Shown here piece after piece: positions 10,488 to 21,724 of a stretch of 64,000 nucleotides of DNA. The DNA comes from Diploptera punctata (Eukaryota > Arthropoda > Insecta > Blattodea > Blaberidae). Positions within the stretch are counted from its first letter, which is position 1. Every line of letters starts with the position of its first letter. The position numbers and the translations under genes were made by a program. Where the stretch lies: the NCBI GenBank assembly GCA_030220185.1, contig JASPKZ010004204.1, positions 122,001 to 186,000 of the forward strand. The letters run 5' to 3'. The notes under the pieces are model-generated. The model worked only from the letters and a program-made list of their open reading frames with translations. It was not told the origin of the DNA and searched no databases.

Positions 10488-10812
10488 TTCTTCTTCTTCT
10501 TCTTCTTAAACTTAATTTGTAGGATTTTCATCCTGTTTATTTCCAAAATCACTCCTCGGAGGAAGACGTACTGGATGTGCATTCACTTTCTATCCATCTC
10601 TTGGCTGTCTTCCTCTTGTTCTTCTCCCGTCCATTGGTCTATCTTCTTTAGCTCTTTTTGCAAGCCGGTTTTCTTCCATTCTTTCTATATGACCCTTCCA
10701 ATATTTTCATCTATGTATAATACATTTGGTTGTCTTGAATATGGCATTTGTCCCTAATTTCTGTGTTGTGTATTTTATCAAGTAATGTTTTCCCCTGAAT
10801 AGTTCTTAAGAT
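10488..10812 (-). mobile_element. RTE-like LINE C-terminal fragment (LINE-I)
   Basis: The minus strand reads LRTIQGKTLLDKIHNTEIR, then, after a frameshift, HIERMEENRLAKRAKEDR and a basic terminal region, ending in (GAA)n at 10488-10506. The same layout as the other LINE ends but a different family. Confidence 0.65.
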
Positions 10813-11034
10813 TTTCTAAAAAAATATATTGATCCAACATATAAAAAAATGTTTGACGGTTTTCTATTCGAGCACCTATTTACAATTCTTATGTACTAAC
10901 AATTATCTGTTTTTAGAATGACATGATATAATTACACTAATCACGCTATGCTTAACAAAAATAATTGGTGAAAACACTATTTCATCACATCAATGCAATA
11001 TGGTCACGAAGCAAAATACTGGCCAGCTAACAAA

Positions 11035-11861
11035 ATTTAGATTTGAAATTACTCTTACTTACTTACTTACTCACTGGTACTATCAAACTCTCCATACATC
11101 CCTATTCTGAGCTAATGTTTTCCAATCATTCCCTGTATAATCTATTTCCTTCAAATCATAGTTAATGTTACTCTCCCACCTCATACTTGGTCTACCAACT
11201 GGGCGTTTTCCCTCTGGTTTTCCTACAAGAGCTCCATGCAGTCTTTCATTTCCCATACGTGCCACATGTCTTGCCCATCGCAGTCTACGAGACTTAACTG
11301 TTCTTATTATGTATGGCTTACTATAAAGACCATGTAATTCACTGTTATGCAGTCTTCTCTATTCGCCTGTCTGTTCGTCTCTCTTTGGTTCAAACATTTT
11401 CCTAAGAACTTTATTATGAAATACTCGTAATCGCCTTTCCTCCCTTAAAGTAAGAACCCATGTTTCGCATCCATATAATATAGCATGTAGAATCATAGTT
11501 TTATATATTTGAAAGCAGAATAACGGCTTGTGAAATGAGATTCATGCGCAGAACAGCGGGTTACACCAGATGGGATCGGAAAAGGAACACCGATATCTTA
11601 AAAGAATTGAAGACTACGCCAATTTTGGAATATATTAAACAGTACCAACTAAATTGGAAACACCATCTTGAAAGAATGAGTTCAAATCGGATCCCCAAAG
11701 CTGTTTATAATTATATACCAAGAGGACGAAGATCACTGGGCCGTCCTATGAAACGCTGGAGGGAAAATTTTCTATAGGATCGTAACAGGCCTTGGCCTAA
11801 TACTTGAAAGGAAGAAGAAGAAGATATATTTGCCACGTAATATAATATTTAGATTTGAAAT
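11035..11861 (-). mobile_element. LINE-B 3' fragment split by LINE-F, 15-bp TSD
   Basis: ATTTAGATTTGAAAT occurs at 11035-11049 and 11847-11861 and brackets a minus-strand LINE-B end with an (AAGT)n tail at 11053 and a GNERLHGALVGKPEGKRPV coding remnant. LINE-F sits inside it at 11512-11823, so LINE-B arrived first. Confidence 0.8.
11512..11823 (+). mobile_element. LINE-F 3' fragment, young copy
   Basis: Encodes an uninterrupted LINE C-terminus (MRFMRRTAGYTRWDRKRN, then RIPKAVYNYIPRGRRSLGRP), then CAGGCCTTGGCCTAATAC and (GAA)n. Flanked by ATATATTTG at 11503-11511 and 11824-11832. By eye only a handful of bases differ from 43017-43320, so the family moved recently. Confidence 0.85.
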
Positions 11862-12299
11862 GACGGGGAGGAATTGAGAATACTACAGATGTGATTTAAT
11901 AGAGGTATGAGATAAAATTCAGAAAGCATAGAACGACTATGTGAATCATGTAAATATGCAATATTACAGTGAATTGAGTGAATGCATTCTTAGCGTGCAT
12001 TGAAAATTATAGTGATCTAGATATCGGAAAAATTAAACTGTGTCAAAACTAGGCGTGATAGATAAAAAAATACATTGTTTTTAAACTCAGAGCATAGAAT
12101 ATCATCACAATAACTTGTGTTCAATTTTACCGCGGAAGCATTGTTCCATAGTGTTACTATTATACACTGATGTATCGATACTGACTGTTAAAAGTACACA
12201 AGGCTTGCAGCCAGTGCGATCCATGTGAAAAGTACATGCGAAAAGTAAAAGATCAGGGCTCACAAAAGCGGGAAATTAGTTATTACTATCAATTAATAG
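11862..12299. other. No recognisable feature
   Basis: No coding stretch or repeat match seen between LINE-B and SINE-A. Confidence 0.45.
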
Positions 12300-12567
12300 T
12301 CCAGCGCTGTGGTCTCGAGCTAGCCTGCTGTCTTGTCACGCAGCGGACTCGAGTTTGATTCCCGGTCGGGACAGGCTCCTGGGTGATTTTTTCGGGGTTT
12401 TTCCTCACCTGTAAGACAAATGTCAGGAAGCTTAGGGCCAAACGGTCCCCGAAAAGCATCCGGCCACCATCATCATCCTTATCATTACCATCATCATCAT
12501 CATCATCCCTCACCGGTAAGGAAAGCAACGGGAAGCTACCACACCTATAATTCCCTACTAAAAATCA
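12300..12567 (+). mobile_element. SINE-A copy, 3'-truncated
   Basis: The head (GTGGTCTCGAGCTAGCCTGC, box B GTTTGATTCCCGG), the CCTCACCTGTAAGACAAATG body and the ATC-rich variable stretch are all present. It stops at ATAATTCCCTACTAAAA, before the 3' palindrome. Confidence 0.8.
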
Positions 12568-13565
12568 TGTTGACCAGCGTAATTAGAAAGTCAGCTGTCT
12601 AATGTAATGTTATCCTTCTCCTTAATTTTAGTTTTCTTAAAACATTATCGCTACTTGACATATCATACCCCTTTATCCCCCATAATTATGTGTCTGGCAT
12701 TCATTTATGTTAGAGGATGAGTGGACCCCAGTCCATAGTGCCCTCAGAAGGTTGCTACTCTGCGGCGTGATCCTCAAATGTAAGACTACGTATACCACAT
12801 TTTCAATTTAAAATACTACTTTTTCGGCACATTGAAGTTTATGGAAATTTTTCAACAGGTATTTATAACAACAGAAATATTACTTGATTGGAAAATGTAA
12901 TAATGTCATAATGTTACACTCATTTAAGGTCATTGTCTCAGAATACGTAAGTTGGGATATGTGATTATTTTTTCAAGACTCTGCATTTCTTGTGCTTTGA
13001 ATTATATTCCGGATGTGACGGCGATAGTCTATCTGGCTAACTTTGTAATAACATTGGTGAGGATTAGTATAAAACTGTAATAGTTTTTCCAAATATATTT
13101 CTATGGCACAATATTTTGTGTTGTATTGTACATGGCATTAATCAATACCTACTGTTGATTAATATGCTGAGGATGTATGTTAGATGATAATGAGGTGGAA
13201 GTATTACAATTAAACACTCGCAATCCGTTAATGAATAATTAAGAAACTTGGGTTGGAAGTAAATAGTAATATAATTAAATATATGATCACAAGTAAAAAT
13301 ACATTATTGAATGAAAATGGACTCTTAAAAACAAATGAGAGTAATTTTGGAGAAATGTAACATTCAAACCCCAATAATTGTAAAGAAATGAATAAGAATA
13401 CAGAAAAATTTGAACATCAGTTTAATCTTTGAAAACACATGATATTATTCCTTACAGGGATTGTTGTCATCCTAAGATGTCTCAAACAAATATTAAACTG
13501 AAACCATACAATAACTGATTCTTTCAGATACATTATGTGGATGTGAAACACCATCTCTTATTTTG
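12568..13565. other. No recognisable feature
   Basis: About 1 kb of AT-rich sequence with no coding pattern, terminal repeats or match to other copies in the window. Confidence 0.45.
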
Positions 13566-14075
13566 AGATAACATAAATAAATAATAGTTTTAAAAAACTA
13601 AAAGAACACGCTTTATTAGAAAACCGAACTAATACAATGAAAAATAATTTTAATTTCCAACACGCTTGGGATACAATTAAAGATGTCAACAAAAAAATCA
13701 TCTCCAACACATATAGAATAAAATTAGAGTTATCAACAAAAAGAAAATAATTTTACCATCAAAAGCGTGGGGTGCTTTTTATGATTTTTACATTTTCTTC
13801 TTAGAGACTTTACTTTTACTAATATCTGTTTATTATCAAATATATTAATTGATATAGAGCACCCCTCGCTTTTGATGGTAAAATTATTTTCTTTTTGTTG
13901 ATAACTGTAGTTTTATTCTATATGTGTTGGAGATGATTTTTTTGTTGACCACTTTAATTTTATCCCAAGCATGTTGGAAATTAATTTTTTTTTCATTTTT
14001 TAGTTCGGTTTTCTAATAAAGCGTGTTGTTTTAGTTTTTTTTAAACTATTATTTATTTTTTATTTTTTAGTTTTA
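13566..14075. mobile_element. Foldback/MITE-like element, ~210-bp arms
   Basis: Two long imperfect inverted arms (about 13570-13780 and 13865-14070) enclose a loop of about 85 bp. The arms share ACACGCTTTATTAGAAAACC, ATCTCCAACACATATAGAAT and TTTTACCATCAAAAGCG. No open frame spans it. A target duplication was not identified. Confidence 0.75.
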
Positions 14076-14164
14076 ACATTTTACAGAATAAGATAAAAAT
14101 ATAAATATCTTTAAATTCGATACTATTGTAGTATGAGCTAAAAGTAATACTCTTCTAAAAAAAT

Positions 14165-14270
14165 CCTCCCAGACGGATTTGAACCAGTGGATTACTGAAA
14201 TTATATACCACTAGAGTTCACTGCTGTACCAACTGAGCTCTTATAACGATTGACTAAAAAGTGGACAAGT
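14165..14270 (-). mobile_element. tRNA-like SINE head
   Basis: The minus strand has AGAGCTCAGTTGGTACAGCA (box A, close to TRGCNNAGYNGG) and CTGGTTCAAATCCGTC (box B) at about 50-bp spacing. The 165-bp tandem array starts within 30 bp of the head's outer end. Confidence 0.55.
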
Positions 14271-14295
14271 CCGCAACATATTATACCAGTTTTAA

Positions 14296-14790
14296 TTTTT
14301 TTGATTTTCTGATGATTCTGACCAGGAGTTTAGAAACAAAATATGAAATTATTACATTGCCACGGGTCCTCTACAAGTATACAAAGTTTCAAGTCGATCA
14401 AGTGTTTGTAAGTGGGTGAAATTCGTGTTCAAAAATTCCGTTACATAGACACAAAAACCCTTTTTTTGATTTTCTGACGATTCTGACCAGGATTTTAGAA
14501 ACAAATATGAAAATATTATATTGTCACGGATCCTTTAGAAGTATACAAAGATTCAAGTCGATCCAATGTTTCTAAGTGGGTGAAAATCGTGTTCAAAGAT
14601 TCCGTTACATAGATACAAAGACGCGTTTTTTTATATTTTGATGATTCTGGCCAGGATTTTAGAAAATAAATATTACATCATTATATTGTCACGGGTCCTC
14701 TACAAGTATACAAAGTTTCAAGTCGATCCAATGATTTTAAGTGGGTGAAAATCGCGTCGAAAGATTCAGTTACATAGATAGATAGATAGA
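14296..14790 (+). repeat. 165-bp tandem array, 3 units
   Basis: Units begin at 14296, 14461 and 14626 with a T-run, TTTTCTGATGATTCTG and CCAGGATTTTAGAAA. Each contains CACGGGTCCTCTACAAGTAT and TTTCAAGTCGATC and ends near TCCGTTACATAGA. The third unit passes into (GATA)n. Units are diverged but colinear. Non-coding. Confidence 0.9.
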
Positions 14791-14823
14791 TACAGGTCAA
14801 GCTAATATGAAGCGTGTAAAAAT

Positions 14824-15318
14824 ACGTATGTTTGAGAATAATATTCCGGGAAAAATATTTTATTAATGAGAGACGAGCAGAAGAGTGTATAAAAATAAGA
14901 TATTTATGGGAATGTAAGAAGAATTATGTTAAATTTCCTAGACACGATGGTCGGGGTAATTGAAACTTAATGTAGGAAAACCAGATTAAAAGTATACAAT
15001 AGGCATGCCAACAAGATTACGAATATTTGAGACCAGAGAAGTGAAAAAAATATATGTATTAAAAATGTTTATTATCATACTTGGTCAGGATATGCTACAC
15101 GCACGAATAAGTTATGAGAGAAGGTTATGGAAACTTATTGTATGAAAACGAGAGGGGAAGGTTGCTGTAGTAGACCAAGAATGGGATGGAAGTGTAATAT
15201 TAACCATGATTTAAGGGAGGTGTGGATTGTACAGGAATGATTGAAAATATTAGCTCAGGATAGGGATATATGGATAACTGTCAGTATCTCCAAGTTCGAT
15301 AATATCCGTGAGTTAGTG
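14824..15318 (+). mobile_element. LINE-B 3' fragment, old copy
   Basis: Begins at the codons for RMFENN.. (family RVFENKVLRK) and runs through strongly mutated GRPRMRW and REVDYTGNDW regions to AGTTCGATA..GTGAGTTAGT. Many stops and frameshifts. Confidence 0.65.
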
Positions 15319-16126
15319 TACAATGTAAAAATTCAATTGATCATTTAATTATTTTTTCATATAATTTACTATCACATTAGATTTATTAAAACTTAATTAA
15401 AGTCATTAAGTTGACTGAATTCTCGCAGTTGCATATTCAAAGAATAATTCTATGTTTGTCTCGTTACTTCTTGAAGTTTAGCTCTGAGTACCGGAATATT
15501 TGCATCTTATTCTCGGAACAAGGAGTAGTAAATGTCATGACCAGTTTGTATTAGAACTCTAATAACCCTGCGGCACGTTTATAACAACTTGGAGTAACTT
15601 GGAATCTTGTTGCTGGATCTGCAATTAATAACCGTGCCTCTAGAAATCTGTAATTTGAGGAAGCTTGAAGAAATATGGCCACAAAAAAGAGTTGTGAAGT
15701 GAAAAACACACAAAGCATTTTTATCCCACTACAAGTTACCGAGACATCCAAAATTCCGACATTTCTTCTTTGTGATGGCGCTAATGATTCTACAAGTCCA
15801 AAAACATCCTTCCTGCTTTATAATAGTGAGCCTACAAGATATTGTTACTTAAAACTAGACTTCTGTGAAATACATTCTAATCAACAAACTTCATGGCTTT
15901 TGGAACCCGTGGTCTAATTAATATCCTTAAAAATACTACTTTGCACCCGAGTCGGAATTTCACCCAAAATCTACATCTTTACGTGTAGATGCTCTCCCAT
16001 TAATTCAATGAAGAATTAGCCTTTTTTTTACAACACAATTAAAAAAAAAGTTTACTCTGTTAGCTTAATGCGTCATGTACACGTGGTACAAGTTTCAATG
16101 CCATCCATCCTGGTTCCTTTCTGTTA
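15319..16126. other. No confident gene; possible tRNA-like relic
   Basis: An 80-codon open frame at 15675-15917 is not recognised. A tRNA-like minus-strand stretch at 15933-15990 (GAGAGCATCTACACG.. and GGTGAAATTCC) may be a SINE head. Nothing else seen. Confidence 0.35.
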
Positions 16127-16740
16127 GTTGTAGTAGTAGTAGTAGTAGTAGTAATATGACTTTATTTGACTAAAAGTAAGATATATACAATGTTATTTAC
16201 AAATACGGATCGCACGGGCAGTAAGCCTTACGTGCTGTTACAATAAAGTAATAGTTGTTAATAGTATAAAGAAAAACAAAAAGAAAACAATAATATTACA
16301 ATTACATAAAAACACAATAATATTACAATTACATAATAATACAATAACATTATACAATAATTAAGTTATGTAGAATTATGAAGAAGAATTAATGGTATTG
16401 CATTTTGATAACATGTATTTATTCATGAATGAGTATTGTTCTTATTTTCCGCGTTTTGTCCAGATGTTTACCCAAGTTTATCGATTTTTTTGGATTTACC
16501 ATTAACTCGTAACATGCCATTCTTTAACGATTTGAATTTAGAAATCTTTCCGGTAATAACTGACGCCTCCAATATTCTAAATCGTTACATGTTCCTAATA
16601 TATGTATCTCGTGTTCAGGGCTCCCGCATATTGGACATATTCGCATTACATTTAACGGAAAAAAAGTATACAGTGCTCTGCCATATGTATAAAGTAATAA
16701 AAAAATTGTTATTAATTTTAACATGGAGAGAAACTAATAT
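16127..16740 (-). mobile_element. LINE-R 3' end with zinc-knuckle codons
   Basis: The minus strand encodes RICPICGSPEHEIHILGTC, a C-x2-C-x7-H-x4-C knuckle typical of the C-terminus of I/R1/CR1-type LINE reverse transcriptases. After about 60 further codons comes a T-rich 3' UTR, AGTCAAATAAAGTCATATTA, and a (TAC)n tail at 16127-16153. A second copy at 50285-52995 is split by Rep-P. A 132-codon frame on the plus strand is its shadow. Confidence 0.75.
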
Positions 16741-16977
16741 TTACGTTCTTCGCACCGCTGTAGCTAGTAGCATTGTGCTCGAAACCAGCTGCAATGAGCA
16801 CCCGTGCTATTACGAACCAGTCAATGAGACGTGATTGAAATTTAATGACAAATAACACGAGTTTTATTAAATTTGCATCAAAATGACTAACGTCATCATA
16901 TATAATGTCAATTAATTAACATATGCTCCAATTTTTGTTTAATCCAACTGGTCCTACATAAGTATTTTCATTGTCAG

Positions 16978-17443
16978 CATACTTCTCAGCTCGATAATTT
17001 CCTAGAAACCTTGTAGCCACAAGTACAAATGAATCCCAAGCTTCAAGTTCAAGAGCATTTAGTTTTGTCCTGAACGCCGTGTCACACATCAACTGTCGAA
17101 ATCTTTGGTCCAGTGAAAATTTCTGCCTTCAATTTTGCATCACTCTTCATTCTCCCAAACGTCTCTTTCAGATACGTAAAATCTTCACCATCATGATTCA
17201 CTGCCCGCACAAAGGTCTTCATGAGGCCCGGTTTAATATGAAAGGGTGGAAGAAATATCTTGTCTGCGTCAACAAGCGCCTTATGTTTCACATTTTTTTC
17301 CCCTACAAATATCGAGGCTGTGAATGATGAACATGGCGAGAAATTCCATCAGGATATATTAACGATGGAATCCAGGTACCAGGGGTCAATACGGCCATAC
17401 TCGGGCCCGAGTATGATGGGTGATTTCTGCCGGTTTCTACAGT
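16978..17443 (-). pseudogene. W1: broken arthropod repeat-family protein, part inverted
   Basis: The minus strand 17305-16978 reads KNVKHKALVDADKIFLPPFH, IKPGLMKTFVRAV, LKAEIFTGPKIS, and after a frameshift LELEAWDSFVL and FLGNYRAE. The continuation of the same protein, DEHGEKFHQDILTMESRYQG and MMGDFC, lies on the plus strand at 17316-17443. The downstream part has therefore been inverted and brought next to the start. I recognise the motif order from a large family of uncharacterised arthropod proteins that look transposon-borne; no enzymatic function is claimed. A second relic is at 31345-31897. Confidence 0.65.
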
Positions 17444-17445
17444 GA

Positions 17446-17964
17446 TCAACTACATTCCAACATAAGCAAAAAGTAAAGACCCTAAGCACTTTTAATATAT
17501 GTTTTAGTGCTTACTACTACTTGCAGAGTTTATATATTCTTATACATTTATTTAAAGTAATATAATTTAACAACATATATAATGAAATTATGGAAACATA
17601 ACTAAATACAAAAAAATGGAAAAAAATTATAATAAAATTGTGAGTGCTAGAGAAAAACGGATTTCATATCTGTAATCAGCACACTTGCATTAGGTTAGAT
17701 ACACTTGTGTTTGTTCAGTAGCAAAATCACTGTAGACCAGCGTTATTATCCACCTGTCGCGACCTAAGTTGTCTCTACTCATTTTCTTTCCAAAGGGTTT
17801 TCCAATATAAAGATATTTATTATTATACCTATAATTATAATCTTATTTCCCTTTCCCATATCTTCAAACCTTGTTAAATTTAATTCCCCCGTATACATAT
17901 TAACTTATTAACTCTTAAGAAATGGATATTTTATAACTAAATATTAATCATCATTAATATGTTG
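17446..17964. other. No recognisable feature
   Basis: AT-rich, no coding pattern or repeat match seen. Confidence 0.45.
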
Positions 17965-18685
17965 ATAATAATAATAATAATAATAATATTAATAATAATA
18001 ATAATAATAAAAATAATAATAATAAATAGCAAATACGGAAGACGAGCTTCAAATGAATATTTTTAAATTACATAATATATGTGATCAATATAATCTCAAA
18101 ATATCCATAGAAAAAAACTACGGTAATGGCATTCCAAGGGAAAAATCAAATCAGATCCAAAATAGTAATAGGAAACAAAATCATAGAACAGGTGAACCAT
18201 CTCAATTATCTAGGATGTTACATTTAATTTAATTATGATAATGATATAACTAATAAAATAGCAAAAATTCCAGGGAATATGTGGTACGATAAAACGATCA
18301 CTAAATAATAAAACAACAAGAGAGACCCAAATGAAATTCTATGAAACATTGGCAGTACCGGTACTGCTCTATGGTTCAGAAGCCTGGATACATAAAAACA
18401 AGATCTAAGTCGGATAACGGCGGCAGAAATGAAATTTTTGAGATCAGTTAAAGGGTGCACTAAGGAAGACAGAATCAAAATATTTGCAATAACTGATAAA
18501 ATAGATACATATAGACAAAAATGGAAGCAACACATAGATAGAATGAATGAAGATAGATATCCAAAACAAATAACAAAATACAAACCTAAAGGCACCCGAG
18601 ATGTGGGCAGACCTAGAAAGAGATGGGCTGAAGTCGGAACGGGTCAACAGACCTAATCCATGAATGCAGATGATGATGATGATAC

Positions 18686-18739
<54 letters not shown>
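17965..18739 (+). mobile_element. LINE-A 3' fragment inside an (AAT)n microsatellite
   Basis: (AAT)n at 17965-18026 and 18684-18739 bracket a LINE-A fragment that begins at the IANTEDEL codons just after the YADD active site. It continues through VIGNKIIEQVNHLNYLGC, TLAVPVLLYGSEAW, RITAAEMKFLRSVKGCT and RPRKRWAEVG. It has fewer defects than the copy at 3830. The right-hand AAT run may be its own tail. Confidence 0.8.
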
Positions 18740-18902
18740 GAATTCAGTATAAGGCCCGAGAGGCGTGGAGCTCATAAAAGTATTTTAAAAATATTTTAAG
18801 TCCCTATAATGTTCGAGCAAGTAGCCTGAAAGTATGAACAAAGTGAGATGTTGAATTAAGATAGAGAGATAGAATGAGAGAGAAAGAGAGATGGAGAGTG
18901 AG

Positions 18903-18903
18903 T

Positions 18904-18983
<80 letters not shown>
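18903..18983. repeat. (GA)n microsatellite
   Basis: About 38 uninterrupted GA units after a purine-rich lead-in. Confidence 0.97.
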
Positions 18984-18986
<3 letters not shown>

Positions 18987-19050
18987 TGAGTCCCAAAACA
19001 CTTAAATTAATTATTTAATACGTTTTAGTTTATATTTGCGAAATTATTTT

Positions 19051-19500
19051 TCATATACCAGCTTGTTTAAGTCTAAATTTGTTTTTTTTTTCGTACTGTG
19101 CAATAAAATTAGAAGGTTCTATGTGATCTCCTAGTGTTAAAAGTTGGCTTGTAAGAATATTGAAACGAGTAAAAAAATACTCATGAAATTTCTCATTTGA
19201 AGCAATCGGATATGGTTGAATCACATGCTCTAGTACAACCATTCAAGATACATTTGTGCGATTGAAAACTGGGAGAAAATGTCTTGCAATGTCCTGAAGT
19301 CATCTGTTGATGGTCTGTAACAGTTCCCTTGGGTGAGATAAACGTGGTCTATTTGTATTATTCCAATCTCTTGGAGAGCCGTAATGGCTGTTCGTAATGA
19401 CGTCATCTCAGTCTTGGAACAACAAATTGAATCCCATTCTCTTAAAGTTTCCGGCACCTAGTCCTCTGTCCATTTGCACTTTTTCATGTAGCAAATAATT
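19051..19500 (-). pseudogene. Unrecognised coding relic
   Basis: Two overlapping minus-strand frames, 19457-19230 (75 codons, with TSLRTAITALQEIGIIQIDH) and 19242-19051 (63 codons, with EKFHEYFFTRFNILTSQLL), look like one protein broken by a frameshift near 19240. Composition is protein-like and not low complexity. I do not recognise the family. It could be a transposon ORF or a host exon; neither a splice site nor a start decides it. Confidence 0.35.
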
Positions 19501-20084
19501 TTATTTGCCATTTTGTATGATACTTGCCTTCCCTTCTTGCTTTCTCAGAAGCTACGTGTATGACAGCTTCACTCTATGCTATGTGTAACCATGGTTACGC
19601 CAACTTAATATCGTGTCTTCCTTAGTTGTACCTTTTTACTACTCTTTGCGATTTCCTGAAAGGCGAAGGACAATTTTAAGCTTTTTCTTGCCCAGGTTTA
19701 AAAGTTAAGGACGTACTCGAGTTAATGGAAATGTACAGTGTCTCCACTAACACCAGCCATTATTCGTTATCACACCAAGTCCAAATGGTTTACCTTCTTG
19801 TTATTCTTCTAAGGCTTAGCAGGCATGAAGATGCTAAAAAGAAAAAGGAAATAAAAAAAATTAACCACTTATTTTTCAGGAGGATGAAAAACCTTTCACT
19901 GTTACACACCTGTCAATTACATCTTATAGACCCTGGTAAACAGATCATTAGCATTTTTTGTTTCTTAATTTAACCTCTCTTTTCTTCCTTTCTCCATCTA
20001 CAATGGCGTAACAGCCCAATGCAGATACTTAACATCTTATTTGTGAGAGTTACTAGACCAAGTTAATTTTATTACGCTTATTTT
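19501..20084. other. No recognisable feature
   Basis: An 82-codon frame at 19725-19973 is not recognised. Nothing else seen. Confidence 0.4.
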
Positions 20085-20250
20085 CCTAGACATGTCGTGA
20101 ATGGTATGCGGTCAACATACCGACCCATTGAGTAGATATCTAGTAGGCAACAAAGATATTACTATGATGAGAAGGTCTGTAAAGTTTGTACAGAGGCCTT
20201 TCTATTCAGGCTTCCGGTTCTTTTATGTTCCACTATAAGGCCGGACGAGT
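20085..20250 (-). mobile_element. SINE-C 3' part
   Basis: Shares GAGGCCT-TT-TTCAGGCTT, GGTTCTTTTA and ATGATGA-AAGGTC with the minus-strand SINE-C at 59905-60212. The tRNA head is lost near 20250. Confidence 0.6.
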
Positions 20251-20304
20251 TTGGGGCATATGAAAGTAAGTATAAAGTGAGAGTTTAAACTACCATGGAG
20301 AATA

Positions 20305-20612
20305 AGAGTGTACACTTAGCAAAAAAAAAAAAAGAGAGAAATGGGCCAGAATCTCTGTTACGGCCATTTGCGCATGCTCCAAGAGTTAAAGCTTTGGTTC
20401 ACTAGGTAACACATTATTAAATGTTTTAAATACGCTGATTTGGTTTTAATCATCTTAAATAGATAAAGAGCAATACTTCTAGATATTTACGAGTGTTTGA
20501 TATATGTATTATTATTCAAATTGCTACATTTCGAATAAAGTTCAAGTCTCGTGCATAGTGTAAAATGAAACAAGTCAACCAGGATTTAGACAATTAGTAT
20601 CCGACGTTCGAG
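20305..20612 (+). repeat. Dispersed repeat Rep-Q, copy 2
   Basis: Colinear with 4838-5150, including TATTAAATGTTTTAAAT, CTAGATATTTACGAGTGTT and the AATAAAGTT signal. Same orientation as copy 1. Confidence 0.7.
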
Positions 20613-21020
20613 TAGCATAGATCGTTAAATCAATTACGAAAAAAATGAAATATATAAGAGCCAGGCTTCAAATCCCTCGGCAACGTTTTTTTATTATTCA
20701 TTTGAATTTCCGCGAAATATATCCTATAATATTTAATTCCAGCTCATAATCTACGCCCACTTTACACTATTGTATCTTATATTCGTGCTTTCGTAAACTC
20801 TATAACACTATTTAGCTACCGGTATAAACGTAATTGTGTGTGCAGTAGCACGTTTTAATGCTATCATTTTATGTAATAAAAGATAATATAGTTTCATATA
20901 TTTAGGTATTTATTTAATTATTACATAATAGTGAAGAACAAGTTTCACTCCTCAATTAAAATATTTACGTAGTTTATATAGGTCAAGTCGTCCAGTCTAA
21001 TAATAGTCCATAGATGACTG

Positions 21021-21023
<3 letters not shown>

Positions 21024-21108
<85 letters not shown>

Positions 21109-21290
21109 AGTAATATTTCCAAATAATTAGTTCGTTTTTTCTTCAAGAGAGGACAGATAGAATAAAATAGAACACATTCTAACAATTAAAAAAATATATA
21201 TTCTGTTGGGAAGCAGCGAGACCTGAAATCGGATCGAATTTTTTAGTTCGAAGGAGGATATTCTCTGCTATCCAATATATTAAGTGTGCC
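21024..21290 (-). mobile_element. SINE-E copy with long (ATT)n tail
   Basis: (AAT)n at 21024-21102 (a tail on the minus strand), then the body shared with 6500-6580. A degraded tRNA-like head follows near 21205-21270 (minus strand GGATAGCAGAGAATATCC and AAATTCGATCC). Confidence 0.5.
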
Positions 21291-21724
21291 AGAGTTAGGA
21301 TAATATATATAATTATAAAGGGTAAACGACAAGATCCTATAATCGTAAACGTACGTGGCCCCACATAAGATAAGGATTGCAAGATCAAGTATAGGTTCTA
21401 CGAAGAATTATAGTGCGTATTTGATAGTCTTTCGCGAAATCATATAAAAATTGTCTAGGGACATCATAATGCAAGATTGGATAGTTAGATCATGTATTGG
21501 TGAATAAAAGCTAGTACAATAATATTATCGAGAGGTTAGATCAGTTAGAGCAGACTTTCTCAAATTATGGGTCCCCACCCAATGTTAGGTTACGGGCAAT
21601 GTTTTAGTGAATCGTAGAACGACCAAATCTATAAAAAAATGTTGCAAGAAAATAAATTTAGAGATTATTATAAATTTTCAATAAACTTTTCAGCATGCAA
21701 TGAACATACCTATCTAATACCTAA

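Noticed and set aside
12289..12602. Open frames rich in D or H
   Set aside because: They are the two strands of the (ATC)n zone of SINE-A; the same frames recur in every SINE-A copy.
16436..16834. 132-codon plus-strand frame (also 52802-53179)
   Set aside because: Shadow of LINE-R coding on the minus strand, which shows the zinc knuckle.
18804..19001. 65-codon Ser-Leu-rich frame
   Set aside because: Translation of the (GA)n microsatellite.
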